A stretch of DNA of 43,490 nucleotides, taken from contig JAUVBY010000007.1 of NCBI GenBank assembly GCA_030590945.1, forward strand, positions 1-43,490, written 5' to 3'. Below are positions 1 through 8,171 of this stretch, piece by piece. How positions within the stretch are numbered: position 1 is the first letter of the stretch; each line of letters starts with the position of its first letter. Both the position numbers and the translations under genes were made by a program. Origin of the DNA: Gammaproteobacteria bacterium (lineage in GTDB: Bacteria > Pseudomonadota > Gammaproteobacteria > Arenicellales > Poriferihabitantaceae). The notes beneath the pieces are model-generated. The model was not told where the DNA came from. It saw only the letters and a program-made list of their open reading frames with translations, and made no database searches.

Positions 1-56
1 CCCGCATACGCGAGGATGACGATAAAACGGGATTTGGGTTTTAAGTCTCTAAACAT
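1..56 (-). CDS. 5' end of an unidentified CDS running off the left edge
   Basis: An ATG on the minus strand at 56 opens a frame that reads MFRDLKPKSRFIVILAYAG and is still open at the window edge. The charged start followed by a hydrophobic run looks like a signal peptide or first membrane helix. Only 18 codons are visible, so no family can be named. The gene would be divergent from the VOC gene, with a shared ~100 bp promoter region. The open frame is seen; that it is a gene is inference. Confidence 0.35.
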   Translation of the reverse strand, partial: MFRDLKPKSRFIVILAYA

Positions 57-158
57 TAGTGTCTTCTGCAAACATTGTTGTACTGCCGTTTATCGTGATC
101 CTACGAAAATTAAACCGGACAGTAGTACTTCCTTATGTTTAATATCCGGGAAATGAAC

Positions 159-644
159 ATGAACATCCAAGGATTACACCATAACGCCTACCGCTGTCAG
201 GACGCCGAAGAGACTCGAAAATTCTATGAGGACTTCCTGGGCCTGCCCATGGTGAATGCCTTTGAGATTGGCGAGACCAAAACAGGCCGTGGCACAAACA
301 CCCTACATTTTTTCTTTCAAATGCAGGACGGCTCGTGTCTGGCCTTTTTTGAAAGCAACGATTTCCCATTCGAATTCAAGGAGCAACACGACTACGACTT
401 ACACATCGCATTGGAAGTCCCCCTGGAAGATTTACAACCGTGGCTCGACAAAGGCAACGCGGCGGGTATTAATACGCGGGGTATAGCCGATCACGAATTC
501 ATTCGTTCGATCTACTTTCGCGACCCGAATGGTTACGTCATCGAATTAACCGCTAAAATGCCCAGGCACGACGAGGCGATGGACCCGATCAAAAATGGAG
601 CGGCATTGACCCTGAAAAAGTGGCAAAAGGGCAAACACAAATAG
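159..644 (+). CDS. VOC (glyoxalase/dioxygenase superfamily) protein
   Basis: A single-unit vicinal oxygen chelate protein of about 161 residues. The start GLHHNAYRC, then LAFFE, DLHIALEV and the terminal DPNGYVIELTA motif give the usual H/E metal-ligand pattern of two paired beta-alpha-beta modules. Members of this superfamily include extradiol dioxygenases, glyoxalase I and resistance proteins; the substrate cannot be read here. Two upstream in-frame ATGs (135, 153) exist. I prefer 159 because a CCGGGA element sits about 8 bases before it and the conserved sequence begins right after. A weak T-tailed hairpin follows the gene. Confidence 0.8.
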   Translation: MNIQGLHHNAYRCQDAEETRKFYEDFLGLPMVNAFEIGETKTGRGTNTLHFFFQMQDGSCLAFFESNDFPFEFKEQHDYDLHIALEVPLEDLQPWLDKGNAAGINTRGIADHEFIRSIYFRDPNGYVIELTAKMPRHDEAMDPIKNGAALTLKKWQKGKHK

Positions 645-667
645 TGTGCGATTTAGCGCCCGGAACA

Positions 668-695
668 AATAAAGACACTCTGAAGTCTTTTTATT
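668..695 (+). terminator. Candidate terminator after the VOC gene
   Basis: The arms AAAGAC and GTCTTT flank an 8-base loop and are followed by a short T-rich tail (TTATT). The outer AAT/ATT bases can also pair with a two-base bulge. It is AT-rich and weak, but well placed 24 bases after the stop codon. Confidence 0.4.
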
Positions 696-759
696 GTCTG
701 CGGTAAACCTGACGCAAATGATTGTAATATACGGGTAACAAATTTCAGGAGGCTTAATC

Positions 760-1887
760 ATGCCCCATATAACCATTGTAGGCGCGGGCTTTGGCGCGCT
801 AACCGCCGTGCGGAAACTGCGTAAGGCTGACAAAGACTGCCATATTGACGTGGTCGCACCCAAGCCTGAATTTATCTATTTCCCCGGCACCATCTGGATC
901 CCAACCAATCTGCGCAAACCGGACGATCTGGTTATAAAGCTGGAAAACTTCTTTCGCCGCATGAACGTGACCTTCCACGCGGCCGAGGCAACCGGTCTCA
1001 AAGATGCCGGCCGGACACTGGAAACTACGGCAGGCGATATTTCAAACGATGGCCTGATTATCGCTTCCGGTGGCCGGTTTCTTCGTAAACTACCCGGAAT
1101 CGAGCACGCCATTATTCCCTGCGGCGGCATTTCTGCTACGGTAGAAATTCGAGACCGTCTGGCCAAAATGGAAGACGGTACGCTGGCTTTTGGTTTTGCG
1201 GGCAACCCAAAAGAGCCCTCGGCTATGCGCGGCGGGCCAGTTTTTGAATTCCTGTTCGGCATCGACACCTGGCTGAGAAAACAGGGCCGCCGGGATAAAT
1301 TCAAGCTGGTGTTTTTCTCGCCTGCACCCAAACCCGGCGCAAGACTGGGCGAAAAAGCCGTCACAGGCTTACTTAAAGAAATGGCAAAACGTGATATTGA
1401 AACGTACCTTGGCCATAAGATGAAGGGCTTTGAGGAAAATAAAGTTAAAACCGAAGGCGGAGAATTTACGGCTGATTTAATTTTGTTCATGCCCGGCATG
1501 ACCGGTAACCAATGGTTTGACAATACCGATCTTGCACGCTCTGATGGTGGCATGCTCAAGGCAACTATTCACTGCCAGGTAGAAGGAGCAGATAAAGTAT
1601 ATGTAGCGGGCGACTCCGGCAGCTTTCCCGGCCCCGACTGGCTGCCCAAACAGGCACATATGGCGGACCTGCAGGCGGCGGCAGCGGCAAGCAACCTGCT
1701 GGGGGAGTTTTCAGGAAAAATTCCTGAGGCAAGCTACAAAGCAGAACTGATGTGCATTATCGATAGCCGCGATAAGGGCATGCTAGTCACACGCACTGAA
1801 AAACGCAGCGTTCTTTTGCCATCAACGATATTGTTTCATTGGGCCAAGCGCTTTTTCGAGTGGCTTTACCTGCGCAAATATCGTTAA
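760..1887 (+). CDS. SQR-like FAD-dependent pyridine nucleotide-disulfide oxidoreductase
   Basis: A 375-residue flavoprotein of the sulfide:quinone oxidoreductase / flavocytochrome c sulfide dehydrogenase group. The N-terminal ITIVGAGFGAL is the FAD dinucleotide-binding fold, and VYVAGDSGSFPGP (about 280-292) is the second FAD motif. The C-terminus IDSRDKGMLV then FHWAKRFFEWLYLRKYR resembles the amphipathic membrane-anchor tail of SQRs. True SQRs use a cysteine pair in the active site. Here the segment equivalent to the first one (EPSAMRGGPVFEF, about 152-164) has no cysteine; C121, C272 and C332 are the only others apart from C27. It may therefore not oxidise sulfide in the standard way. A perfect AGGAGG lies about 6 bases before the ATG. 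Confidence 0.8.
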   Translation: MPHITIVGAGFGALTAVRKLRKADKDCHIDVVAPKPEFIYFPGTIWIPTNLRKPDDLVIKLENFFRRMNVTFHAAEATGLKDAGRTLETTAGDISNDGLIIASGGRFLRKLPGIEHAIIPCGGISATVEIRDRLAKMEDGTLAFGFAGNPKEPSAMRGGPVFEFLFGIDTWLRKQGRRDKFKLVFFSPAPKPGARLGEKAVTGLLKEMAKRDIETYLGHKMKGFEENKVKTEGGEFTADLILFMPGMTGNQWFDNTDLARSDGGMLKATIHCQVEGADKVYVAGDSGSFPGPDWLPKQAHMADLQAAAAASNLLGEFSGKIPEASYKAELMCIIDSRDKGMLVTRTEKRSVLLPSTILFHWAKRFFEWLYLRKYR

Positions 1888-2058
1888 GCACAAACCATTG
1901 TCCGCGTCGCTGCCTTTAAAAATAGTACAGCAATAAATAGTAAAGCGCGCGGATTGCGGCATTCAAGCCGTGAATAGATTAGAGCAACTATCATGCCTAC
2001 AGTACCAGCGACTGATTAGCCTGGCCATCATACTCGCCTGCGTACTATTGGCTATTAA
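1888..2058. other. Intergenic stretch before the MFS remnant
   Basis: Nothing convincing is visible. A GTG at 1970 opens a frame with a hydrophobic patch (LISLAIILACVLLAIN) that reads out of frame into the MFS remnant and stops near 2147. It could be scrambled transporter DNA, but no family is recognisable. Confidence 0.3.
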
Positions 2059-2229
2059 CTGGGCTCATTTACGGGCGTCTGGCTGGGTGGTTACTTATTT
2101 GACAGCACGGGATCGTACGATGTCGTCTGGTGGGCGACCGCGGTAATCGCGGCAATCACGGCTTTAGTTCATGTATTTATAGACGAGCGCCCCGTGGCCC
2201 GTATGAGGCAAATTCAAGCCACGGTGTAA
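2059..2229 (+). pseudogene. 3' remnant of a major facilitator superfamily transporter
   Basis: The frame ending at the TAA at 2227-2229 encodes about 56 residues: LGSFTGVW, then LGGYLFDSTGSYD, then a hydrophobic helix and IDERPVAR near the end. This is the last transmembrane segment and tail typical of one MFS group (GVWLGGYLFDxTGSYD..., IDERPVAR). An in-frame TAA (2056-2058) lies directly upstream. The preceding ~170 bases show no recognisable MFS sequence, so the rest of the gene is gone. It converges on the SLC13 gene. Confidence 0.75.
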
Positions 2230-2235
2230 CCCTGC

Positions 2236-3576
2236 TCAGGACATCAGCCACCAGCCGATTGTAGAAATCAAGAACGCAAAACAGAGGTTTAGCACCAGTC
2301 CCGCGCGCATCATTGTTTTCTGCGGTATACAGCCTGAAGAGTACACAATAGCGTTGGGGGGCGTAGCAACAGGCAGCATGAACGCGCAGGACGCACTCAG
2401 CGCAATCACCACCGCCATCCCGACTTCCGAAAGATTTAGTTCGACTGCGACACCCACAAATAGCGGAATTAGCAAGGCTGCACTGGCCGTATTACTCACC
2501 AGCTCGGTCAAAAATATTACAAACAGGCAAACCACTAATAACAATAACCAGCTATTGTGCACAGGCAGTTGCGTGCTGATCTGGCCCGCCAACCACGCGC
2601 TGGTGCCTGAGCTTTGTAACACCGCGCTTAATGTCAAACCTCCGCCAAAAAGTATCAATATCCCCCAGTTAGTTTTCTCAACAAACTCATCGAACTTCAA
2701 GATTCTGCTGCCCGTCAAAAGCACGATCGCCAGCACCGCAACCAGGGAGTCAAAGCCTGAGGTGATGCCTAGCGCTGACGCAAGTGGTGCACTGAATAAC
2801 CAGCCTGCGGCAGTCAAAGCGAATATCACCAACACGGAAATTCGCGCTGGCGTCATTCGCCGCGGCTCATAACTAAAATGAAGCGAGCCGCTAAAGTCGG
2901 GGCGAAATAGCAGGTACAGCAACACCAGCATAAGCGGGAACATCAGTAAAAACATAGGCACGCCCCAGCTCAGCCAATCCCTGAAACTAAGCCCCATCAG
3001 CGACGCAGCGATGGCATTGGGGGGGCTTCCAATCAGGGTTGCGATACCGCCCAGGTTGCCGGAATAGGCCAGCCCTAACAATACGAACAAATAAAGCGAA
3101 TGGTCTTTTTTTAAACTACGCCCGGACAATAAGCTCATAGCCAGGGGCAACATCATCGCCACCGTTGCGGTATTGCTGATCCACATGGATAATACTGCGG
3201 TTGTGATGAAAAGCAACAAAATAGCGGGTAAGGTGCGACCACCGGAAAAGGACAATATTTTCGAGGCAAAGGCCTGATCCAGTTGATACTTTTGTAATCC
3301 CGCCGCCAGGGCAAAACCGCCCATAAATAAAAATATTACCGGGTGGGCAAAATTGCTAAACGCCGCACTGACGGGAAACAGGCCACTGGCTACCGCCAAT
3401 ACCGGCACCAGAAGCGCGGTAACACTGATGCTTAAGGCTTCGCTGACCCACAACCAGCCAATAACAATAAACAGCGACAAACCTAATTGAATTGATGTAT
3501 CCGCATCTACCCAGTATCGGACAGAGTAAGCCGCGCCGAAGGCCAGCAGCAAATGGATAATGTTTTTATGCTTCAT
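2236..3576 (-). CDS. SLC13/DASS family sodium:anion symporter
   Basis: A 446-residue polytopic inner-membrane protein with about 11-12 hydrophobic helices. Two internally repeated signature stretches, SNTATVAMMLPLA and SNTASAALLIPLF, are the paired SNT motifs that bind Na+ and substrate in the divalent anion:Na+ symporter family. ATPPNAIVYSSG near the C-terminus is also typical. Family substrates are di- and tricarboxylates, sulfate or related sulfur anions; nothing in the sequence separates these. The length is normal for the family. The gene lies 92 bases beyond the SulP gene on the same strand, so co-transcription is possible. Confidence 0.85.
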   Translation of the reverse strand: MKHKNIIHLLLAFGAAYSVRYWVDADTSIQLGLSLFIVIGWLWVSEALSISVTALLVPVLAVASGLFPVSAAFSNFAHPVIFLFMGGFALAAGLQKYQLDQAFASKILSFSGGRTLPAILLLFITTAVLSMWISNTATVAMMLPLAMSLLSGRSLKKDHSLYLFVLLGLAYSGNLGGIATLIGSPPNAIAASLMGLSFRDWLSWGVPMFLLMFPLMLVLLYLLFRPDFSGSLHFSYEPRRMTPARISVLVIFALTAAGWLFSAPLASALGITSGFDSLVAVLAIVLLTGSRILKFDEFVEKTNWGILILFGGGLTLSAVLQSSGTSAWLAGQISTQLPVHNSWLLLLVVCLFVIFLTELVSNTASAALLIPLFVGVAVELNLSEVGMAVVIALSASCAFMLPVATPPNAIVYSSGCIPQKTMMRAGLVLNLCFAFLISTIGWWLMS

Positions 3577-3668
3577 CTCTACCCGCGACCATGAATGCGA
3601 CGAGGTTTAGCCATAATTAAAATTCGCGTGTGCAAAGAGTATCGAGCTATCGTAAAAATCTCGCAAGC

Positions 3669-5324
3669 TCAGGTATCTTTCGGCTCGGCTTCCAGTAACT
3701 TTTGCGCATACCGCAAGGCGGAAAGACGGCTAATATGACGATATTGCATGGCCAGGGCATCCAGAGCCTGCTCACGCTCCAACAACACGCAAGGTTTATC
3801 CTGCGGCAGTGCAATCACCACGTTTCGGCCCGCATCAAGCGTACCACTGATCATATCCTTAATTGCCTGGCACGAGGTGTAATCCAGTGATGGGACATCG
3901 CTCATATCCAGCACCAGAACGCGATAGTCCTGTTGATACGCGAGCATTTTCACCATTTCTTTGGCGGCACCAAAACTCATCGGTCCGCCGATATGAAACA
4001 ACAATAAATGCCCTTCTGAGCCGTTCAGAATACCCACTTCTTCTGCCGACATCGGCGACTCTTCATCCACGCTGCGCAAAATATTTATTTTGGATAATTG
4101 CAACTCGGAATGACGCTTGAGGTGCAGCATGGATGCCATGGTCATACCCGCGGCAACGGCGATGATGAGATCTACAAACACCGTCATCAGCAGCACGGTA
4201 AACATGATCACCACGCCCGGCGCGGGGGAAATATGTACGCGCTTTAAGTAATCCCAGTCGATGATATCCGTGCCCACTTTGATCAGGATGCCCGCCAGCA
4301 CGACGTGCGGGATAGTACTGGCAATCGGCCCAAGGCCCAGCACGATAGCAAGCAACACCAGGGCATGCAAGGAGCCGGAAATAGGCGTGAGACCGCCTGC
4401 ACGAACATTGACTACGGTGCGCATGGTTGCGCCTGCACCCGGCAATCCACCGAAAAAACCAGCGATGGCATTGCCGATACCCTGCCCGATCAGTTCCCGG
4501 TTTGATTCATGATGGGTGCGTGTAATATTATCTGCCACCAGCGACGTCAGCAGCGAATCAATAGTACCCAGCAGGGCGAGGATCAGAGCAGATTTGACCA
4601 TGCCGGGCAACAGAGCCAGACTTATATCCGGCAGCATGAATTGCGGCAGGCCGGTCGGGATATCGCCCAGCACAGTTACACCCTCATTTGGCAAAACAAA
4701 CCAGAGCAGCGTACCGATTAGCAGGGCTAGCAGCGGGGAGGGAATAAGGCGGCCGAGTTTCGCCGGGGTCAGGTAAACAACCCCGATGGCGATTGCCCCG
4801 AGGGTCAACGCAGCCACATTCAAGTCGGCTAGCGCAGCAGGGAACGCCAGCAATGCCGCCATCGGACCACTGGAGGCCGCCTGACCCAACAACGGGCCAA
4901 TTTGCAGCAAAATGATAATCACTCCAATACCACTCATGAACCCGGAGATCACCGGTATGGGAACATAGTTTATATAACGCCCGATACGAGCTAAACCAAA
5001 ACCGATCTGGAACAGGCCACCCATGATAACCACGGTAAAGGCCAGCACCGGCCCCTGCACCGGATCCATGGACGTGTATTCTGTAAAGATAACCGCCATT
5101 ACAACCGTCATCGGCCCGGTCGGGCCCGAGATCTGAGCCGGTGTACCTCCGAACAGCGCGGCAAAGAAGCCAACGAAAATAGCCCCGTATAGACCTGCAA
5201 TGGGTCCCGCACCGGAAGACACGCCGAATGCCAGCGCCAGTGGCAACGCCACCACAGCAGCGGTCAGGCCGCCGAAAACATCACCGCGTATATTATTAAA
5301 ATGTAAGCCGTTTACGATTTGCAT
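3669..5324 (-). CDS. SulP family anion transporter with C-terminal STAS domain
   Basis: A 551-residue protein. The N-terminal ~400 residues form the SulP membrane domain (GGLTAAVVALPLALAFGV, AQISGPTGPMTVV, GLPGAGATMRTVVNVRAGG). The last ~120 residues form a cytoplasmic STAS domain (LVLDMSDVPSLDYTSCQAIKDM). Family members move sulfate, bicarbonate, chloride or dicarboxylates; the start resembles bicarbonate/sulfate-type bacterial SulPs, but the substrate is not decidable. The start lies only 3 bases after the stop of the flavin reductase gene, so the two are almost certainly translated from one mRNA. Confidence 0.9.
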   Translation of the reverse strand: MQIVNGLHFNNIRGDVFGGLTAAVVALPLALAFGVSSGAGPIAGLYGAIFVGFFAALFGGTPAQISGPTGPMTVVMAVIFTEYTSMDPVQGPVLAFTVVIMGGLFQIGFGLARIGRYINYVPIPVISGFMSGIGVIIILLQIGPLLGQAASSGPMAALLAFPAALADLNVAALTLGAIAIGVVYLTPAKLGRLIPSPLLALLIGTLLWFVLPNEGVTVLGDIPTGLPQFMLPDISLALLPGMVKSALILALLGTIDSLLTSLVADNITRTHHESNRELIGQGIGNAIAGFFGGLPGAGATMRTVVNVRAGGLTPISGSLHALVLLAIVLGLGPIASTIPHVVLAGILIKVGTDIIDWDYLKRVHISPAPGVVIMFTVLLMTVFVDLIIAVAAGMTMASMLHLKRHSELQLSKINILRSVDEESPMSAEEVGILNGSEGHLLLFHIGGPMSFGAAKEMVKMLAYQQDYRVLVLDMSDVPSLDYTSCQAIKDMISGTLDAGRNVVIALPQDKPCVLLEREQALDALAMQYRHISRLSALRYAQKLLEAEPKDT

Positions 5325-5327
5325 GAC

Positions 5328-6269
5328 TTATATTTTTCGTTCTGCGATTTGTTCAATATGACCCTGATGTTCATCACCCACATAAATTCCAAACTGTCCG
5401 GTATTTTTCTCTTCAAGGTATCGACGCAGAACATTCCCAAGCTCCGGGCGGCTGAGCTTATCAAATGGCAGGTCTTCAGGTTTAAAATACCTTGCTGTGG
5501 GCGGTAAAGCTTCGCCCGGCTCCACATTGCATCGATAATAGATGGATATTCGCTGGTGATGGCGGCCTTCAACCACGGAAAAAAGCACCTTGTTATGCAC
5601 CTCAATACCGAGCTTGGTCATAGCCGCTTTGATGCGCGATTCCTCACCCTCGCCCCCGGGTTCCGTGCGCGGCACGTCATAGCGACCATCACTTTGCTCA
5701 ATGAGTAAAAGTTGATCATGATAATCAACCAGAACACCGGTGGTTGAATGGACTGATTTTCGATGTTCCAGTAAGCTGAGCGTTTCTTCCGGTAAATCAA
5801 TCGCGCAGTAACGCCCCTGATAATACCCGAGCGGATTGCGCGCGGTTTTTTTCGCATCCTGAATATTACCAATGAGAATAATATGATCACCGGCAATAAT
5901 TTTCTCGTACATTTCGCAATCCAGCCATGCCGCGCATCCTTTTATGATCGGGCTGCCGGTCGATTTACTTTGCCAGTCTACGCTGGCAAATCGATCCGCA
6001 TCTTTGCGCGCAAAGCCGTTGGAGACGGCTTCCTGTTCGGTGGATAGAATGTTAATCGCGAACGAAGTGGCACGCCGAAATACCGGCGCCAGCCCGGCCG
6101 ATTGCGCCAGACACACCAGCACCAGGGGCGGGTCCAGGGAAACCGAGGTAAAGGAATTAGCCGTAAACCCTACTGGTACACCGTGTTGATCAATGGTGGT
6201 CACGACCGTGACCCCGGTTAAAAATTTACCGAGTATCTGCCGCAGATCCTGTTTCGTTGACTGATTCAT
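5328..6269 (-). CDS. Flavin reductase-like protein fused to a degenerate Nudix-like domain
   Basis: 313 residues. Residues 8-158 are an FMN-binding split-barrel flavin reductase domain (GKFLTGVTVVTT, VGFTANSFTSVSLDPPLVLV, GDHIILIGNI). Residues ~175-290 look like a Nudix fold (TGVLVDYHDQLLLIEQSDGRYDVP, later YFKPEDLPFDKL). The Nudix box at ~205-224 reads GGEGEESRIKAAMTKLGIEV and lacks the REUxEE glutamates that bind the metal, so hydrolase activity is unlikely. The domain may instead sense a nucleotide or flavin. It is the first gene before SulP (3-base gap). Flavin reductases supply FMNH2 to monooxygenases, but no partner monooxygenase is visible nearby. Confidence 0.8.
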   Translation of the reverse strand: MNQSTKQDLRQILGKFLTGVTVVTTIDQHGVPVGFTANSFTSVSLDPPLVLVCLAQSAGLAPVFRRATSFAINILSTEQEAVSNGFARKDADRFASVDWQSKSTGSPIIKGCAAWLDCEMYEKIIAGDHIILIGNIQDAKKTARNPLGYYQGRYCAIDLPEETLSLLEHRKSVHSTTGVLVDYHDQLLLIEQSDGRYDVPRTEPGGEGEESRIKAAMTKLGIEVHNKVLFSVVEGRHHQRISIYYRCNVEPGEALPPTARYFKPEDLPFDKLSRPELGNVLRRYLEEKNTGQFGIYVGDEHQGHIEQIAERKI

Positions 6270-6294
6270 GATTGCACCGAATTATACGGATAAA

Positions 6295-6846
6295 TTACTT
6301 ATTGTCGCCCAATTCATTCTCGCGATGCTCGCTCAACCGTATGACGCGGCTGGTAATCAGCATGATAAGTAAAACCGCGGCACCGAACACATACAAACCG
6401 TAATGAATTTGCAGGCTGGCAATGGTACCCAACTTTACAGCAACGATTAGAATCGCGACCACCAGAACATCCAGCATGGCCCATCGACCGTATTCGTGCA
6501 TTAAATACAGGGTGCGTTTCAATGTCGAACCCGACATCGGATATGGTGATGTCAGCCTGAACAATACCCCTAGCTTCATTAACGGTAACACGATGCTAAA
6601 CCCGGCCACCACCAGGAACAATAGATACTGCCCGTTACGGAGCAACTCGACGATGCCGGAGTAAATCGAAAATGAGGCGCTGATTACGATTAATTGCGAG
6701 ATGGTCATCATTGGTGCAAAGATACCCACTGCAAACAACCCTATAGCGATGTAAATCAGGAAACGAAGGTTTCGGGTTTCGGTCAGGTTTACGGGGTTTG
6801 TAGTATTTTTTCTCAAGACTGCCTGGCTTAAAAAACGAGATCGCAT
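6295..6846 (-). CDS. PqiA family inner-membrane protein
   Basis: 183 residues with four predicted membrane segments, matching a single PqiA domain: APMMTISQ after the first helix, then MKLGVLF, and the signature YGRWAMLDVLVVAILIVAVKLG. Classical PqiA proteins carry two such domains with zinc-ribbon cysteines and partner with MCE proteins PqiB/PqiC in lipid trafficking. This one has one domain, no zinc ribbon and no pqiB neighbour. Its stop is 25 bases before the flavin reductase start, suggesting the same transcript. No clear ribosome-binding site is visible before the ATG. Confidence 0.8.
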   Translation of the reverse strand: MRSRFLSQAVLRKNTTNPVNLTETRNLRFLIYIAIGLFAVGIFAPMMTISQLIVISASFSIYSGIVELLRNGQYLLFLVVAGFSIVLPLMKLGVLFRLTSPYPMSGSTLKRTLYLMHEYGRWAMLDVLVVAILIVAVKLGTIASLQIHYGLYVFGAAVLLIMLITSRVIRLSEHRENELGDNK

Positions 6847-6887
6847 TGTAGGGTGAGACTAGCGATCGTGCATCATAATTTGATCAC

Positions 6888-7811
6888 CTACAAATTAAAA
6901 ACATCGATAAAGATTTGTCTTATCAGATCAACTTTAGCGTTCTCTTTGGCTGCTTTTTTATAAACCAGCGATAAATCAAACTGGTAGCTTAGCGAGCCTG
7001 GTTGAATGATTCTAACATCGCCTAGATTAAGCTCCCGCTGAATTGTGCTCTGTGGTAAATAACCTATGTAACGGCCTGATAAGATCATCGCTTTGCGCGT
7101 ATCAAATTGATAGGCTTTGGCGGCCAGGTTGAGCTTGGTTAATTGCTCCCGGCCTCTGGCATCAATATCGATACCCGGATGAATTGCGGGTGCTGCTGCG
7201 AGCGTTTCAGGGCCGATTTCATGATCCACCTGATTAAAAAATACATGGCTTTTAGCGCAGCACAGGTAAATGGGCTCACTGAACAGTGTTTGGTAATGCA
7301 GACCTTCAACGGGCTTATAGTTTGGGAATAAACCAACATGGGCTTTATCCTTAAGTAACTGCTTTTCAATGCTGGCAATAGAGTCGGTATCTAACACCAG
7401 GTGCAAGTCAGGCGCCCGATCATTCACTTTCTCGACCACTTTGGCCATTTTTTCCTGCTTGGCCTCATCCAGCGGGTCAGAGCACAATATCACCAGCTCG
7501 CCACTTAATATTTTTCCCAGGCCACCAACAAACAAAGAAAAATCATAAAGCGAGTCAAACAAATCCAGTATCGCATGATAAACCGCCTGGCCATCTTTGG
7601 TAAGCGAAAAACCACCCCGCCCACGCAAGCAAAGCTTGAGCTTCATCCGCGCTTCAAGATTGGACATATGCACGCTAATGGTTGAGCGAGTTACACCCAG
7701 TTCGTTTTCAGCCGCTGCAAAACCGCCGTTTTCGACCACCACTTTGAAAACACGCAAAAGCCGTAAATCGTATTCAGTAATGCTTTTTGGAATAATAGAT
7801 TGTGCTTGCAA
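6888..7811 (-). CDS. LysR family transcriptional regulator
   Basis: 307 residues. The N-terminal winged helix-turn-helix spans about 14-75 (LRLLRVFKVVVENGGFAAAE, then VTRSTISVHMSNLEARM). The rest is a periplasmic-binding-protein-like effector domain. The frame opens with TTG at 7811 preceded by GGTAAA; no ATG lies before the helix-turn-helix, so TTG is the likely start. It is divergent from the gabD fragment and gabT, the standard arrangement for a LysR regulator and its target, so a role in controlling GABA catabolism is likely by context only. Confidence 0.85.
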   Translation of the reverse strand: MQAQSIIPKSITEYDLRLLRVFKVVVENGGFAAAENELGVTRSTISVHMSNLEARMKLKLCLRGRGGFSLTKDGQAVYHAILDLFDSLYDFSLFVGGLGKILSGELVILCSDPLDEAKQEKMAKVVEKVNDRAPDLHLVLDTDSIASIEKQLLKDKAHVGLFPNYKPVEGLHYQTLFSEPIYLCCAKSHVFFNQVDHEIGPETLAAAPAIHPGIDIDARGREQLTKLNLAAKAYQFDTRKAMILSGRYIGYLPQSTIQRELNLGDVRIIQPGSLSYQFDLSLVYKKAAKENAKVDLIRQIFIDVFNL

Positions 7812-7913
7812 TGTTTTACCGTCATAAAACTTATAGTGTAATGTTTAATATTTAAACCTGTTTCAATTTGATATTCAATAGCAGTATTGATAATTTATGC
7901 TCTTGAGACAAAC

Positions 7914-8111
7914 ATGCACCAATTAAACGATCCCCAGTTACTAAAAAACTATTCTTATATCAACGGCAGCTGGCATAGCAGCGCCAGTGATATTGCGGTA
8001 AACAATCCCGCTACAGGCAAATTAGTTGCCATGGTGAGTAATGCCGGAACTACTGAGACCGAACTGGCCGTGAAAGCCGCAAAAGATGCTTTTAGAGCAT
8101 GGGTGGATTAG
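7914..8111 (+). pseudogene. gabD: gabD (succinate-semialdehyde dehydrogenase) truncated to its N-terminus
   Basis: From the ATG at 7914 the product is MHQLNDPQLLKNYSYINGSW... and ends at AAKDAFRAWVD, about 65 residues. This is the N-terminal arm of GabD-type aldehyde dehydrogenases (E. coli GabD also starts with a LNDPxLL segment and an INGxW motif). Full-length proteins have about 480 residues; the NAD-binding and catalytic cysteine regions are absent and the following 60 bases show no dehydrogenase sequence. It sits in the normal gabD place before gabT, so an in-place deletion of about 1.2 kb is the simplest explanation. The short peptide cannot be an enzyme. Confidence 0.85.
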
Positions 8112-8171
8112 ATAAATAGCCTTTTGCAGTAGCCGTTTTCCCCAATATTCAAGTTTAAAGTGAGAAATAAA

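Noticed and set aside
876-1559. Long antisense open frame inside the SQR-like gene
   Set aside because: It is a codon-bias shadow of a gene with clear FAD motifs.
2354-2872. 172-codon open frame opposite the SLC13 gene
   Set aside because: It lies wholly inside the antisense of a well-supported transporter, and its sequence is low complexity with no motif.
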